A stretch of DNA of 64,000 nt from Pseudoalteromonas shioyasakiensis (GCF_024518675.1 NZ_JANIGL010000001.1:1231332-1295331), one strand, 5' to 3'; counted from the first letter of the stretch, positions 35,833 through 45,637 are shown. Program-made: numbers and translations. The notes: generated by a model from the letters alone, not told the origin.

Positions 35833-37128
35833 CTAAAATTGCCCCATTGACGACTCAAGCTGCGCAATAGTTTGCTGCATTTGCGTAAATTGTGAGAGGT
35901 AGCGATTATACACCATCTCCATTGAATATTCATGGCGCTGTTGTTTTTCAACAACTAGATCAAGGCTCGCTTGTAGTGTGCCCTTTTTATCATTTATTAA
36001 ACCATAACTTTTAGTATATGGCTCTACCCGTTCTTCTAACTTGGCCATTAGGCCACTTTCCCCAGTTAACATAGCCGCTAGCTGTTCAGGGTCGTTCGAC
36101 ATTGCCGCTTCTAGGCGTTCATTATCAATGGTTACATTGCCGTTTCGATCAAACTCAATACCGACTGAATATAATGTTTGCCCTTCAATAAGGCCTTGAA
36201 AGTCATTTTTTAATGAGCGCGCCAGACCGCCTGCCATACTGTCTCTCTTTAAGGCATCGCTATCTTCAATAGAACTGATTAAGGTATTAAATTTTTCAAC
36301 AAAATTTTGGATGTTTTCTTTACTGCTTTGCTGATCTTGCGCCACCGATACATGCACTGGTGCATCGCCTGGCTGTTGCGCTTGACTTAAGGTAATAGTT
36401 ACACCATCAATCACATCTTTCAACGTGTTACTCGTTGCTGTCACTGTTATGTTTGAATTTGCACCTAGTTTAACAATCGCATCTTGGCCGCTACTTAGTT
36501 CTTGCTGCCCTGCTATTGCAGCAGTTACTTCTGCGCCATTTGCATCTGCTCCGGGGGTAAAGCTTAAACTAATGGTATTAGCAGCGCCTGATTCCTCACT
36601 GGTCATCATTAAAAAAGTGTCATTACCTGAGCGCACTACGGTTGCTTTTACGCCGCTGTTATCAGCATGACTATTAATCGCATTTGCTACATCCTTTAAG
36701 CTAGGATCGGCACCCAGTGCAGAAAAATCTAGTGTAAACGACTCACCAGCTAGGTCAATAGTAAGCTCGCCATCAGTTGCCAACGCCTTATTAGGGTCAA
36801 AGCTGAGTGCCACTTGATGAGACTGGGCTAATTGCTCCACAAATACATCATATTCACCAGAAACTGCATCACCGCTGGCAGTCAAATTCATAGCAGATTC
36901 ATTACTTGAGGTAGCGCTATTTGAAAGCAATGAACTATCTGCAGCTTGGCTATTTTTTAAATCATCAAGAAAGTCACTTAAATTACTTTTTAGGTGAGTA
37001 AAAGCCTCAATTTGCGCATTGAAAGCGTTGTATTTTGTATTTAATGCCTGATCTTTACCTTGTCGTTCAATTTGCGTGTATTGGCTTGCCAAATTTGCGG
37101 GGTCGATACCCAGGGCTGATAAACTCAT
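35833..37128 (-). CDS. lafB: Lateral flagellar cap protein LafB (FliD type)
   Basis: Filament cap, 431 aa from ATG 37128 (GGAG 6 nt upstream; a TTG at 37140 is less likely). FliD N-domain (SLSALGIDPANLASQYTQIE), middle domains (about 90-280) and the C-terminal coiled part (KKGTLQASLDLVVEKQQRHEYSME ... LSQFTQMQQTIAQLESS) are present. It caps the growing filament and promotes flagellin folding. Confidence 0.93.
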   Translation of the reverse strand: MSLSALGIDPANLASQYTQIERQGKDQALNTKYNAFNAQIEAFTHLKSNLSDFLDDLKNSQAADSSLLSNSATSSNESAMNLTASGDAVSGEYDVFVEQLAQSHQVALSFDPNKALATDGELTIDLAGESFTLDFSALGADPSLKDVANAINSHADNSGVKATVVRSGNDTFLMMTSEESGAANTISLSFTPGADANGAEVTAAIAGQQELSSGQDAIVKLGANSNITVTATSNTLKDVIDGVTITLSQAQQPGDAPVHVSVAQDQQSSKENIQNFVEKFNTLISSIEDSDALKRDSMAGGLARSLKNDFQGLIEGQTLYSVGIEFDRNGNVTIDNERLEAAMSNDPEQLAAMLTGESGLMAKLEERVEPYTKSYGLINDKKGTLQASLDLVVEKQQRHEYSMEMVYNRYLSQFTQMQQTIAQLESSMGQF

Positions 37129-37181
37129 TTTAATCTCCAAGCATTTTTATATATAAATACTTTGTCTAAAGTGCTTATTTA

Positions 37182-37213
37182 TAAAAATAGCTACACCTGA
37201 GGTGTAGCTATTA
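37182..37213 (-). terminator. Rho-independent terminator after flagellin lafA2
   Basis: A 12-bp stem ATAGCTACACCT / AGGTGTAGCTAT with a minimal loop, followed by a T run on the minus strand. Strong termination after flagellin genes is usual. Confidence 0.92.
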
Positions 37214-37256
37214 AATTATCGTTGTAAAGTACTTACATACTTAACACTATTAGCTA

Positions 37257-38123
37257 TTAACGAAGTAATGAGCCAATCATTTGCGTTGTGCTATTCGCTG
37301 TGCTTAGTACAGAAATACCCGAGTTCATTAATAACTGCTGCTTAGTCATGTTCGATGTTTCAGCAGCAAAATCAGCATCCATTAATTGACCTGCAGCAGC
37401 TTGCGTGTTTTCTTTCATGTTAGCTACGTTAGTCATTGTATGATCAAGGCGGTTCATAGATGCACCAAGCGTTGAGCGCGCAGTACCAATCTCGCTAATA
37501 ATCGTATCAACAAAACCTATTTGAGCCTGTGCTTCAGCAACTGAGGCAATTTCACCTGCAGTAGCGCCTGCAGCATTAGATGCAGTAATGCCCGCAGTAA
37601 CTGCATCTAGCTCTGCTTTAATATCGACATTTAATGTCTCAGCCGCACTTGCACCCACCTGAAAATTAACTCCAGTACCAATCGCAGCATCAAATTTACC
37701 ACCAGTTAATAACTTAGTCCCATCACCAAAAGAGGTATTAGTCATTATATTTGTTAACTCTGCTGATAATGCAGCAAACTCAGAACTCTGTGCAGCCCAT
37801 TCATCGGCACCGTTTGTATCACTAGCGCCTTGCGTAGCGAGCTCTTTCATGCGATAAGCAATATTCGTCATCTCATCAAACGCGCCTTCTGCTGTTTGCA
37901 TCATCGACATCGCATTATTTCCGTTGTAGATACCCGCTTCTTGACCACGAACTTGTGCATTTAAGCGTGAAGCGATTTGTAGACCTGCTGCATCATCTTT
38001 TGCTGAGTTAATTTTAAAACCTGAACCTAAACGCTCTAGTGCGGTAGATAAGTCATTGTTACTACGGCTGAGCTGGTTTTGAATTGACATTGAAGCCATG
38101 TTTGATTGAATCGATAAAGCCAT
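37257..38123 (-). CDS. lafA2: Lateral flagellin, second copy
   Basis: A 288-aa flagellin. The N-terminal D0/D1 part (about residues 1-106) is identical at the protein level to the neighbouring flagellin, as is the C-terminal part from GTARSTLGASMNR to the end (ending SLLR). Only the middle (about 107-215) differs, including an Ala/Gly-rich stretch. Length is typical of lateral flagellins. It is 21 bp after the first copy, so they are co-transcribed. Confidence 0.95.
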   Translation of the reverse strand: MALSIQSNMASMSIQNQLSRSNNDLSTALERLGSGFKINSAKDDAAGLQIASRLNAQVRGQEAGIYNGNNAMSMMQTAEGAFDEMTNIAYRMKELATQGASDTNGADEWAAQSSEFAALSAELTNIMTNTSFGDGTKLLTGGKFDAAIGTGVNFQVGASAAETLNVDIKAELDAVTAGITASNAAGATAGEIASVAEAQAQIGFVDTIISEIGTARSTLGASMNRLDHTMTNVANMKENTQAAAGQLMDADFAAETSNMTKQQLLMNSGISVLSTANSTTQMIGSLLR

Positions 38124-38144
38124 TTTCTTTTCCCTTTAATTTAA

Positions 38145-38978
38145 TTAACGAAGTAATGAACCAATCATTTGAGTTGTGCTATTCGCTGTGCTTAGTACAG
38201 AAATACCCGAGTTCATTAATAACTGTTGCTTAGTCATATTCGACGTTTCAGCAGCAAAATCAGCATCCATTAATTGACCTGCAGCAGCTTGTGTGTTTTC
38301 TTTCATATTAGCTACGTTAGTCATTGTATGGTCAAGACGATTCATTGACGCACCAAGTGTTGAACGTGCAGTACCAATCTCACCAATTAAAGTATCAACA
38401 AAAGCAATTTGAGCTTGTGATGTTGCAACATCAGTAAATGCCGCTGTATTACCAATAGCTGTTGTTACTGCAGTCAGCTCACCAGAGATATCCACACCTA
38501 AGGTTTCAGCTGCACTCGCACCTACTTGGAATTCAACTGCTCCTGCAAATTTACCAGCTGTTAGTAGTGCAGTCCCATCACCAAAAGAGGTATTAGTCAT
38601 TATATTTGTTAACTCTGAAGCAAGCGCAGTATATTCAGCACTCTGTGCAGTCCACTCTTCAGCACCATTCGTATCACTAGCGCCTTGCGTAGCGAGTTCT
38701 TTCATGCGGTAAGCAATATTCGTCATCTCATCAAACGCGCCTTCTGCTGTTTGCATCATCGACATCGCATTATTTCCGTTGTAGATACCCGCTTCTTGAC
38801 CTCGTACTTGCGCATTTAAGCGTGAAGCGATTTGTAGACCTGCTGCATCATCTTTTGCTGAGTTAATTTTAAAACCTGAACCTAAACGCTCTAGTGCAGT
38901 AGATAAGTCGTTGTTACTACGGCTGAGCTGGTTTTGAATTGACATTGAAGCCATGTTTGATTGAATTGATAAAGCCAT
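38145..38978 (-). CDS. lafA1: Lateral flagellin, first copy
   Basis: A 277-aa flagellin and the promoter-proximal copy. It shares its first 106 residues and its last 68 or so with the second copy; the central region is shorter and different. The start has AGGAG 7 nt upstream. A sigma-28-like promoter lies about 45-70 bp upstream. Confidence 0.95.
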   Translation of the reverse strand: MALSIQSNMASMSIQNQLSRSNNDLSTALERLGSGFKINSAKDDAAGLQIASRLNAQVRGQEAGIYNGNNAMSMMQTAEGAFDEMTNIAYRMKELATQGASDTNGAEEWTAQSAEYTALASELTNIMTNTSFGDGTALLTAGKFAGAVEFQVGASAAETLGVDISGELTAVTTAIGNTAAFTDVATSQAQIAFVDTLIGEIGTARSTLGASMNRLDHTMTNVANMKENTQAAAGQLMDADFAAETSNMTKQQLLMNSGISVLSTANSTTQMIGSLLR

Positions 38979-39023
38979 TGGTAATTCTCCTGCGAATTTT
39001 ATTTAATTAACTTTCACTACTTA

Positions 39024-39050
39024 AGAGCGACTAATTTATAAAAAACTAAA
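39024..39050 (-). promoter_or_regulatory. Possible sigma-28 promoter of the flagellin genes
   Basis: On the minus strand TTTAGTTT, 11 bp, GTCGCTCT. Compared with TAAAGTTT-N11-GCCGATAA, 6 of 8 and 4 of 8 bases match and the spacing is exact. It would be read by LafS. The -10 part is weak. Confidence 0.45.
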
Positions 39051-39214
39051 ATTTTTTTACGTTTATTTTGAAAAATAAAATTAGCCCCACAAAAATTAGC
39101 AGTTTAAATAATTGCTCTAGGAGGGTTTATATGTAATAGCTAGACTTGGCTTATAAAGAGCTTTATGAAAACGCAAGCTAAATAACCTGCGCTTATAACA
39201 TCGAGGATAGGGAC

Positions 39215-40240
39215 TTAGTAAAGAGAAAACCGAACTATGCTACGAGTAACATTTGCTTGCGCCATAATCGTAGCAATATTATTTGTGCCACTACTGAACA
39301 TTTGCTCACTAATGCGATTACTATCATCGCTTAACTGCGAGTTTTGTTCTGCCGATGCTGCTTTTTCTATTTGCTCTAATTGACTGGCTAGTTCTTTACG
39401 CTGCGCTTGAATTTTAAATAAATTTGTTTTTAGTTGTTGTTGTACTTGTTTTATTTTATCACGGTGGGCTTGTATATTGCTGTTAGACTCAGCTATTTTC
39501 GCCAGTTGCTGTAGGGGGTTTTGTGGCTCTTCAAGTGGTACTGAAATAGGATTACCGGCCGCAACCCTAATTCCTTGACCACTCATGATCCAAGGCTCAT
39601 CAAGTAAGCCGGCTTGATCTTTTGTTGCACTAAAAAGTAAACGATTATCACGTCCAAGCTCAACATTGATTTCCTGCTTATCAAAAGCACCTTGGATAGC
39701 TTCGAGGTTTTTAGCTTCACCTTGATTCGCAGGTAGATTAAGAATAACCGACTTGCCACTTCGACCCATTAACAACTGAATTCTTTCATCGTGAGGGCGC
39801 ACTGATATTAAATCAATATTAGCATTGAGTTGACGTACGCTTAGACTATTTTCACTAGCTAGTTTTAGCTGTTTATTTAAGCCACTACCTGGTTGTGCCG
39901 CCAATTGCTGTAACAGGTTAACTTTTGATTGAATGTTTGCCTGCTGCATTACTTGTGGTATGTCTGTTGCGGCTTGGGTATTTAGCTGTTTTGCAAGCTT
40001 ATCCAAAGCATTGAACATTTGTTTTAAGGTCACTTCACTATGCTCAGTTTGGGCTAAAGCTTGACTCAACTGTCCTCTAATAGACCAACGTGATAAAACA
40101 GCGACTTGTTCCTGCTTAGCGGTAACTTTATTGATTGCCTGATTTTCTGGACGTTCTTTTGCCTGAGTAACGAACGGCTCAGACTTAGCCATATTTATAG
40201 CTTCTGGCGCGTGGGTTTTTTCGCTACTTTTGACAAGCAT
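39215..40240 (-). CDS. Unrecognised protein between flgL and the flagellins
   Basis: A 341-aa protein I cannot assign. It has no signal peptide or membrane segment. The N-terminal third is polar and helical; residues about 130-225 look beta-rich (LISVRPHDERIQLLMGRSGKSVILNLPA ... EINVELGRDNRLLFSATKDQAG); residues about 250-300 form a Gln/Lys-rich coiled coil; the C-terminus ends NIATIMAQANVTRSIVRFSLY. It is 28 bp after flgL on the same strand. Ruler, chaperone, or an exported or cytoplasmic regulator are all possible. The codon use and base composition look like the neighbours. Confidence 0.6.
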   Translation of the reverse strand: MLVKSSEKTHAPEAINMAKSEPFVTQAKERPENQAINKVTAKQEQVAVLSRWSIRGQLSQALAQTEHSEVTLKQMFNALDKLAKQLNTQAATDIPQVMQQANIQSKVNLLQQLAAQPGSGLNKQLKLASENSLSVRQLNANIDLISVRPHDERIQLLMGRSGKSVILNLPANQGEAKNLEAIQGAFDKQEINVELGRDNRLLFSATKDQAGLLDEPWIMSGQGIRVAAGNPISVPLEEPQNPLQQLAKIAESNSNIQAHRDKIKQVQQQLKTNLFKIQAQRKELASQLEQIEKAASAEQNSQLSDDSNRISEQMFSSGTNNIATIMAQANVTRSIVRFSLY

Positions 40241-40268
40241 AGTAAAAGATACCTATTTTAGAGCTAAA

Positions 40269-41165
40269 TTAAATCAATGAAAATAACGATAATGAAGTTA
40301 CATTAGAATATACTTTCATCGAAGACTCGTATGCAGCCATTGATTCGTTCATTTTAATATAAGCTTCAGGATAATCTACGGAGCTAATATCGTCACGTAA
40401 ATTAGTCGTAAAAGTGGTAATATCTTGATTACTTGTAGCAAGCGAGTCAAGAGAGGCCATAATACCACCTATTTGAGTTATCTCGCCGGTAATCGTGCCT
40501 AAAAATCCTGACAACTTGTCCATCATAGCTCGTGACTGCACTCCCACTCCTGTTGCTGGTGGATTGGCAATATCGACAAGGTAATTTTTCATCGCATTTA
40601 AAAAATCAGCACTTGGGTCTAATTTATCGCCTGTGATATTACTGGCTACACTTGAATCAGCTGATACCGCGACTTCACGTACACCATCGTCACCATTATA
40701 AGCATAATCACCGGCACCGTTTAACTCGAACGGCTTGGTGTCTGTTTGGCTGCCTGAGAAAAAGTATTTACCTTCACTGTCTGTAGCATTAAGTAAATCA
40801 ACAATACCTGGGAAAATAACTGCCATTTCTTGACCAAGAGCTTTTAACTCCTCTGTGCCCATTGAGCCATCTGCAGCCGTGGTGATTAATCCCTGCAATG
40901 AGTATATTTGATTAACAATTCCAGTTAACTGCACCTCTTGCTGACCTAAAGTAAAATTAGCTGCATCCATGTTGGCTTCATACTGTGATAGCGATTCCAG
41001 CTCTGACTCCAAGTTTAGCAACATTACAGCCCCTAAAGGGTCATCAGAGGGCTTTGTAATTCGTTGGTTCGTTGCTAACTGCACTGCTGCTTCATTATAA
41101 CGCTCTGTATTATATTGAATATTTTTTATGGAGTTTATGTGAAACTGATGACTACTTATGCGCAT
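40269..41165 (-). CDS. flgL: Lateral flagellar hook-filament junction protein FlgL
   Basis: HAP3, 298 aa. The flagellin-like N-terminus (YNEAAVQLATNQRITKPSDDPLGAVMLLNLESELESLSQYEANMDAAN) and C-terminus (YPEAYIKMNESMAAYESSMKVYSNVTSLSLFSLI) are clear. It joins the hook to the filament together with FlgK. It lies 11 bp after flgK. Confidence 0.93.
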   Translation of the reverse strand: MRISSHQFHINSIKNIQYNTERYNEAAVQLATNQRITKPSDDPLGAVMLLNLESELESLSQYEANMDAANFTLGQQEVQLTGIVNQIYSLQGLITTAADGSMGTEELKALGQEMAVIFPGIVDLLNATDSEGKYFFSGSQTDTKPFELNGAGDYAYNGDDGVREVAVSADSSVASNITGDKLDPSADFLNAMKNYLVDIANPPATGVGVQSRAMMDKLSGFLGTITGEITQIGGIMASLDSLATSNQDITTFTTNLRDDISSVDYPEAYIKMNESMAAYESSMKVYSNVTSLSLFSLI

Positions 41166-41176
41166 AATATTCTCGC

Positions 41177-42496
41177 TTAAAACATATTCAATAATGAATC
41201 AAAAATTTGATCTGCGGTGGTGATCACTTTCGCATTGGCATTATACATTTGCTGAAAATGCATTAGACTTGCAGCCTCTTCATCAAGGTTAACACCACTT
41301 ATGCTGTCTCTTGCGAGTATCGCACTGTCATTTAAGGTAACGGATGTAGCAATACTATTTTGATTTTGTTTACTAGAAATTGCCAAGTCACCCACTATAT
41401 AAGTAAATGCACTACCACTATTAGCAATGGCTGACACTATATTAGCTACATTGCCATTATCGCCAGGGCCCCCAGAAGGTAAACCTAATTCATTACCCGT
41501 TAAGGCAAGTTTTTCGGCAGTCATACCAGGGTTTATCGTAATAGAGCCTAATGGGTTCAATGGGTTGTATTCAAATAAATCTATGCCAGCGTCACCATTT
41601 AAGTCAAACCCTTGTGCAAGTGCTGTATTTATATCATCAGCAAAGTTTTTAACTAATGAATTTAAGCTATCTAATGTCGGTTGAATTACTTGTGTATCAG
41701 CACTTATTAGGCCGCCGAAGCGTCCACCAACTTGCTCAGTTAATTTAAAGCTTTGATTAAGTAAAGTTGCTGTTACTGTGGTACCACTCACACTAACCTT
41801 TGCAGCTTTATTACCAATAACTAATGGAGCACCGCTGAGTGTACTAATATCAATACTGCCATCATCATGCTCAATCACCGCGATACCAATTGATTTAGAT
41901 AACTCGCCGACTAAACGCTCACGGTTATCTTTTAGCTCAGCCGTGGGTAAGTTTTTTGCCTGAGCTTGAGTAATTTGATGGTTAACTTCAGCAATCTCAG
42001 CAGTAGTTGAACTGGTATTAAGCCCTAAGTTACTCATTTCTAAACTCAACTTACTTATCTGGCCTTCTAATGCACCATCCATTTGTGCTAAATCTTGTAA
42101 TAAGGACTCAGATGTTGCTATTACTTGCTGACGGTAAGCTAAAGAGTCGGGCTTAGTCGCTGCGGCATTAAGCGCATTACTAATTTCGCCAACCCCATCA
42201 TTAAAATTCAATGAGTCGGTACCAATCACCTGCTCAATATAACCTAAATAGCTTTGTTTGCCTTGGTAATAACCTAAATCTGAGCTGGTACGCCAAATAT
42301 CATCATTTAAAAATGCATCAACAATACGCTCAACACTTGAAACGTTAACTCCACCTAATGGCGAGCCTACCGTCTCAAAACGAGCTGTCTGGCGAGAATA
42401 ACTATCAACAGCAGCGTTAGCAACATTTTGTCCTGCAACAATCATAGCAACATTTGCTGCATTGAGCCCACTTAGAGCATTACTTATCATTGACAT
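41177..42496 (-). CDS. flgK: Lateral flagellar hook-filament junction protein FlgK
   Basis: HAP1, 439 aa, shorter than E. coli FlgK (547 aa) as is usual in lateral systems. The N-terminus MSMISNALSGLNAANVAMIVAGQNVANAAVDSYSRQ and the C-terminal LDEEAASLMHFQQMYNANAKVITTADQIFDSLLNM identify it. It lies 4 bp after flgJ. Confidence 0.94.
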   Translation of the reverse strand: MSMISNALSGLNAANVAMIVAGQNVANAAVDSYSRQTARFETVGSPLGGVNVSSVERIVDAFLNDDIWRTSSDLGYYQGKQSYLGYIEQVIGTDSLNFNDGVGEISNALNAAATKPDSLAYRQQVIATSESLLQDLAQMDGALEGQISKLSLEMSNLGLNTSSTTAEIAEVNHQITQAQAKNLPTAELKDNRERLVGELSKSIGIAVIEHDDGSIDISTLSGAPLVIGNKAAKVSVSGTTVTATLLNQSFKLTEQVGGRFGGLISADTQVIQPTLDSLNSLVKNFADDINTALAQGFDLNGDAGIDLFEYNPLNPLGSITINPGMTAEKLALTGNELGLPSGGPGDNGNVANIVSAIANSGSAFTYIVGDLAISSKQNQNSIATSVTLNDSAILARDSISGVNLDEEAASLMHFQQMYNANAKVITTADQIFDSLLNMF

Positions 42497-42500
42497 GGCG

Positions 42501-42965
42501 TTACCTAATCGGAATTATATTTAAAGGTTGAGTAAAAGCAGAGCTAGAGTAGAAATCATTTTCCTGCATATTTTCAACTTTTTTTTCTTTATCTTGATTA
42601 GCCTCAGCGACCACTTCAGCCATTTCCTTAAATTTATTTTCTACGGTGGAAATTTGCTCATCAAATTGACGAATGATGGCTTCGGCTAGACCAAGCTGAT
42701 TGGTTGTCGCCAAATGCTGCGCGGTTTGCGCATCATACATATCACGAAACTGGGCTTGCTCTTTGCTAGAAAAGAAGCCATTTTCTGATGACATTTCCTC
42801 AGTTGCCGCATGCATGTTTTTTAGCACTAGCTGCAAAAATACCGCTTCAAACTGCTCAGCAGCTTGTTTTAAACCTGCTTTTTCACTCATATTGGCAGTG
42901 ATTTTCTCTAATTGCTGAGGATCAATTGCCAACGACTGATGTATATCTCGTGAATCAATTTTCAT
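42501..42965 (-). CDS. flgJ: Lateral flagellar rod assembly protein FlgJ, without muramidase domain
   Basis: A 154-aa protein containing only the rod-scaffold part of FlgJ (QAAEQFEAVFLQLVLKNMHAATEEMSSENGFFSSKEQAQFRDMYDAQTAQHLA). The C-terminal peptidoglycan hydrolase domain of enterobacterial FlgJ is absent, so another enzyme must open the wall. The end is acidic and Lys-rich. Confidence 0.9.
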   Translation of the reverse strand: MKIDSRDIHQSLAIDPQQLEKITANMSEKAGLKQAAEQFEAVFLQLVLKNMHAATEEMSSENGFFSSKEQAQFRDMYDAQTAQHLATTNQLGLAEAIIRQFDEQISTVENKFKEMAEVVAEANQDKEKKVENMQENDFYSSSAFTQPLNIIPIR

Positions 42966-42984
42966 TTTTCACCCTTGGCTATAT

Positions 42985-44094
42985 TTAAATTACTAATAGT
43001 TCCGCTTCTAAGGCTCCAGCCTTATCTAGTGCAATTAAAATAGACATCAACTCGCTTGGCGTTGCACCTAAGGCATTTACAGCCTTAACAATTTCATCCA
43101 ACGAAGTGCCTTCTGGCATGAGTAACATATGATTTTGCTGCTCATTTACATCAACCATACTGGCTTGTAAAGGAAGAGTACGGCCATTAGAAAAAGCTCC
43201 AGGTTGAGAGGCTCCCTCTGTTTCTGCGATGGTTATTGTTAAATTCCCATGACTAACGGCTGCACGGTTAACTTTAACTAAGTCATTCATAACAACAGTA
43301 CCGGTACGGCTATTAACAATAACTCGCGGCTGTTGTAGACCTTGTTCAACCCGAATATCTTGAAGCATTGACATAAATGTATTGCGACTATTAGCGTCAG
43401 CAGGAGCACTAACTTGTAGCCGGCCCCAGTTTTCTGCTGATGCTATACCAGGGCCAAATACCTTATTAATCGCCTTAACGATATTTCGTGCTGTTTGGTA
43501 ATTAGGTTGCTTTAAATTCAACACCACATTGGCTTGTAATTTAAACATATCAGCAGCGTTACGTTCTATAATTGCACCACTAGGAATAATACCTGAAGTT
43601 GGAACATTTACGGTCACGGAAGAGCCGTTCTGACCACTAGCATTCATTCCACCTACTACTAAGTTACCTTGTGCGAGTGCATATACTTTTCCATCAACAC
43701 CTTTTAATGGAGTAAGCATTAAACTGCCACCATGCAAACTTTTAGCATCACCCAATGAGTTAACAGTTACATCGATTGCTTGTCCAGGGTTTGCCATAGC
43801 AGGTAACGTGGCATGCACCGCCACCGCAGCAATGTTTTTTGACTTTGGTAAGGCACTTTCATCCATAGTTACACCAAATTGCTTTAACATATTATTTAAT
43901 GATTGTGCTGAAAATTTAACTTGTGCTTTATCACCTGAGCCAGCTAAACCAACCACCAAACCGTAACCAACCAACTGATTCTCGCGTACTCCTAAGACAT
44001 CAACCAAATCAAGTAGCGGCCGTGATTTTGCAGCCAAAGTTGGTGCTGAAAAACAACTAATAAACACACATAGTGCGACAATAAAACGATTCAT
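42985..44094 (-). CDS. flgI: Lateral flagellar P-ring protein FlgI
   Basis: Periplasmic ring protein of 369 aa from ATG 44094 (GAGG just upstream; a GTG at 44112 overlaps flgH and is less likely). Signal peptide about 1-21. Typical segments: RPLLDLVDVLGVRENQLVGYGLVVGLAGSGDK and the C-terminal LDEIVKAVNALGATPSELMSILIALDKAGALEAELLVI. Confidence 0.95.
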   Translation of the reverse strand: MNRFIVALCVFISCFSAPTLAAKSRPLLDLVDVLGVRENQLVGYGLVVGLAGSGDKAQVKFSAQSLNNMLKQFGVTMDESALPKSKNIAAVAVHATLPAMANPGQAIDVTVNSLGDAKSLHGGSLMLTPLKGVDGKVYALAQGNLVVGGMNASGQNGSSVTVNVPTSGIIPSGAIIERNAADMFKLQANVVLNLKQPNYQTARNIVKAINKVFGPGIASAENWGRLQVSAPADANSRNTFMSMLQDIRVEQGLQQPRVIVNSRTGTVVMNDLVKVNRAAVSHGNLTITIAETEGASQPGAFSNGRTLPLQASMVDVNEQQNHMLLMPEGTSLDEIVKAVNALGATPSELMSILIALDKAGALEAELLVI

Positions 44095-44111
44095 GGAAAC
44101 CTCAACAGCCA

Positions 44112-44840
44112 CTAAAATGGATTTAAATAGCGGCTAAATAAAGACGTAAACCAGCCAGGGCTTGATGCATCAGCTAAAGTACCATGACCGGTATAACTAA
44201 TTTGTGCCTCAGCGACGCGTAATGAAGAAATACGGTTTGCTACATCAATATCATCAGGGCGAACTAAACCTTCAATATCAATGTACTCATCACCTTGGTT
44301 TAATTGAATTTGTTTGCGACCTTTAATCACTAACGTACCATTTGATAGCACGTGGATCACCCGAACTGTGATTGCGCCACTTAAATAATTTTGCTGACTG
44401 GCACTGCTGCTACCATCAAACTCTGTACTTGACCCAATACCAAGGTTAAAATCAGTCACGTTTAAATTCCCAGCAAAAGGGACTGACACATCAACATCAG
44501 TATCTTTATCTAAATTTGCATCCGCACTTTTGCTTGACTGAGTACGCTCATTTAGAACTACAGTCAGAATGTCACCAACTCTATAAGCGCGTTTATCTGA
44601 GTACAATGAAAACATGTAGCTATCACTGTATAAACTGCCATCTTCATAGTTTAGACCCACTTGATAGGCATCTTTTGCCACTTCATAATCTTCTCTATTA
44701 GTGACTTTTTTGATATTTGGGCACTTAGGCTCTCCGTGCACCACGACACATTGCACAAATTGCTCATTACTGGAGCTTGAGCAGCCTGTAAAGAGTAATA
44801 ACACACAGCATAATCCAAGCAGCTTCAACATAGTCATCAC
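44112..44840 (-). CDS. flgH: Lateral flagellar L-ring lipoprotein FlgH
   Basis: Outer-membrane ring lipoprotein of 242 aa; lipobox LFTGC. FlgH segments: SLYSDKRAYRVGDILTVVLNERTQSSKSA, LSGAITVRVIHVLSNGTLVIKGRKQIQLNQGDEYI and LRVAEAQISYTGHGTLADA. Its start overlaps the flgG stop; GTG 44840, ATG 44837 and ATG 44831 are all in frame. Confidence 0.95.
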   Translation of the reverse strand: MMTMLKLLGLCCVLLLFTGCSSSSNEQFVQCVVVHGEPKCPNIKKVTNREDYEVAKDAYQVGLNYEDGSLYSDSYMFSLYSDKRAYRVGDILTVVLNERTQSSKSADANLDKDTDVDVSVPFAGNLNVTDFNLGIGSSTEFDGSSSASQQNYLSGAITVRVIHVLSNGTLVIKGRKQIQLNQGDEYIDIEGLVRPDDIDVANRISSLRVAEAQISYTGHGTLADASSPGWFTSLFSRYLNPF

Positions 44841-45622
44841 ACGTTTTGATTAATAAAACGAAGCATTTCATCAGCGGCTGAAACAACTTTAGCGTTCATT
44901 TCATACGCCCGCTGAACAGCAATCATACTGACCATTTCGTCAACCACACTGACGTTAGAACCTTCAATAGTAAATTGCTGTAATGCGCCATAGGCCTCTT
45001 CACCAGGTATACCTTCAACGGCCTCACCCGATGCAGCGGTTTCACGATATAAATTACCACCTAGGCTTTCTAAGCCTGCAGGGTTTGCAAAATTTACGGT
45101 AAGTAATTGACCTAATTCAACTGGTTCCACATCTTTGCCAACGATTGCTGTTATAGTGCCATCGGTGCCAATGTTAACTTTGGTTGTTCCCTCTGGCAGC
45201 GCTATATTTTGTGCCAGCGGTAAGCCATTGCTATTTACCAGTAACGATTCTGAATTTAGCTGAAATTGACCATTACGCGAATACAGTAACTCTCCATCGG
45301 GGCTTTCGATTTGAAAAAAACCTTTGCCTGCAATTGCCACGTCAAGTTGGTTATTTGTGGTTTCAAAACTGCCTTCTGTAAACTGCTTTTGAGTACCATT
45401 AATTCGCACCCCAGTTCCAACCTGGATACCCGATGGTAATTGATTTAAATCATCAGCTTGGGCTCCTGGTTGCTTTTGCACTTGATAAAATAGGTCTTCA
45501 AACACTGCACGGTCTTTTTTAAAGCCTGCAGTACTAACATTCGCCAAGTTGTTTGAAATAGTTGTCATGCGTAAATCCTGTGCAGCCAACCCTGTTTTAC
45601 TTACCCATAATGCTGAATTCAT
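44837..45622 (-). CDS. flgG: Lateral flagellar distal rod protein FlgG
   Basis: A 261-aa rod protein starting MNSALWVSKTGLAAQDLRMTTISNNLANVSTAGFKKDRA and ending with a flg_bbr C domain (VSVVDEMVSMIAVQRAYEMNAKVVSAADEMLRFINQ). The length is identical or near-identical to the standard 260 aa. Confidence 0.96.
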   Translation of the reverse strand: MNSALWVSKTGLAAQDLRMTTISNNLANVSTAGFKKDRAVFEDLFYQVQKQPGAQADDLNQLPSGIQVGTGVRINGTQKQFTEGSFETTNNQLDVAIAGKGFFQIESPDGELLYSRNGQFQLNSESLLVNSNGLPLAQNIALPEGTTKVNIGTDGTITAIVGKDVEPVELGQLLTVNFANPAGLESLGGNLYRETAASGEAVEGIPGEEAYGALQQFTIEGSNVSVVDEMVSMIAVQRAYEMNAKVVSAADEMLRFINQNV

Positions 45623-45637
45623 TTTTTAACCCTTGCT

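Noticed and set aside
39215..40240. 341-aa gene as a second FliK
   Set aside because: It lacks the C-terminal FliK motif (RLDPPQLG type) that is clear in LafE.
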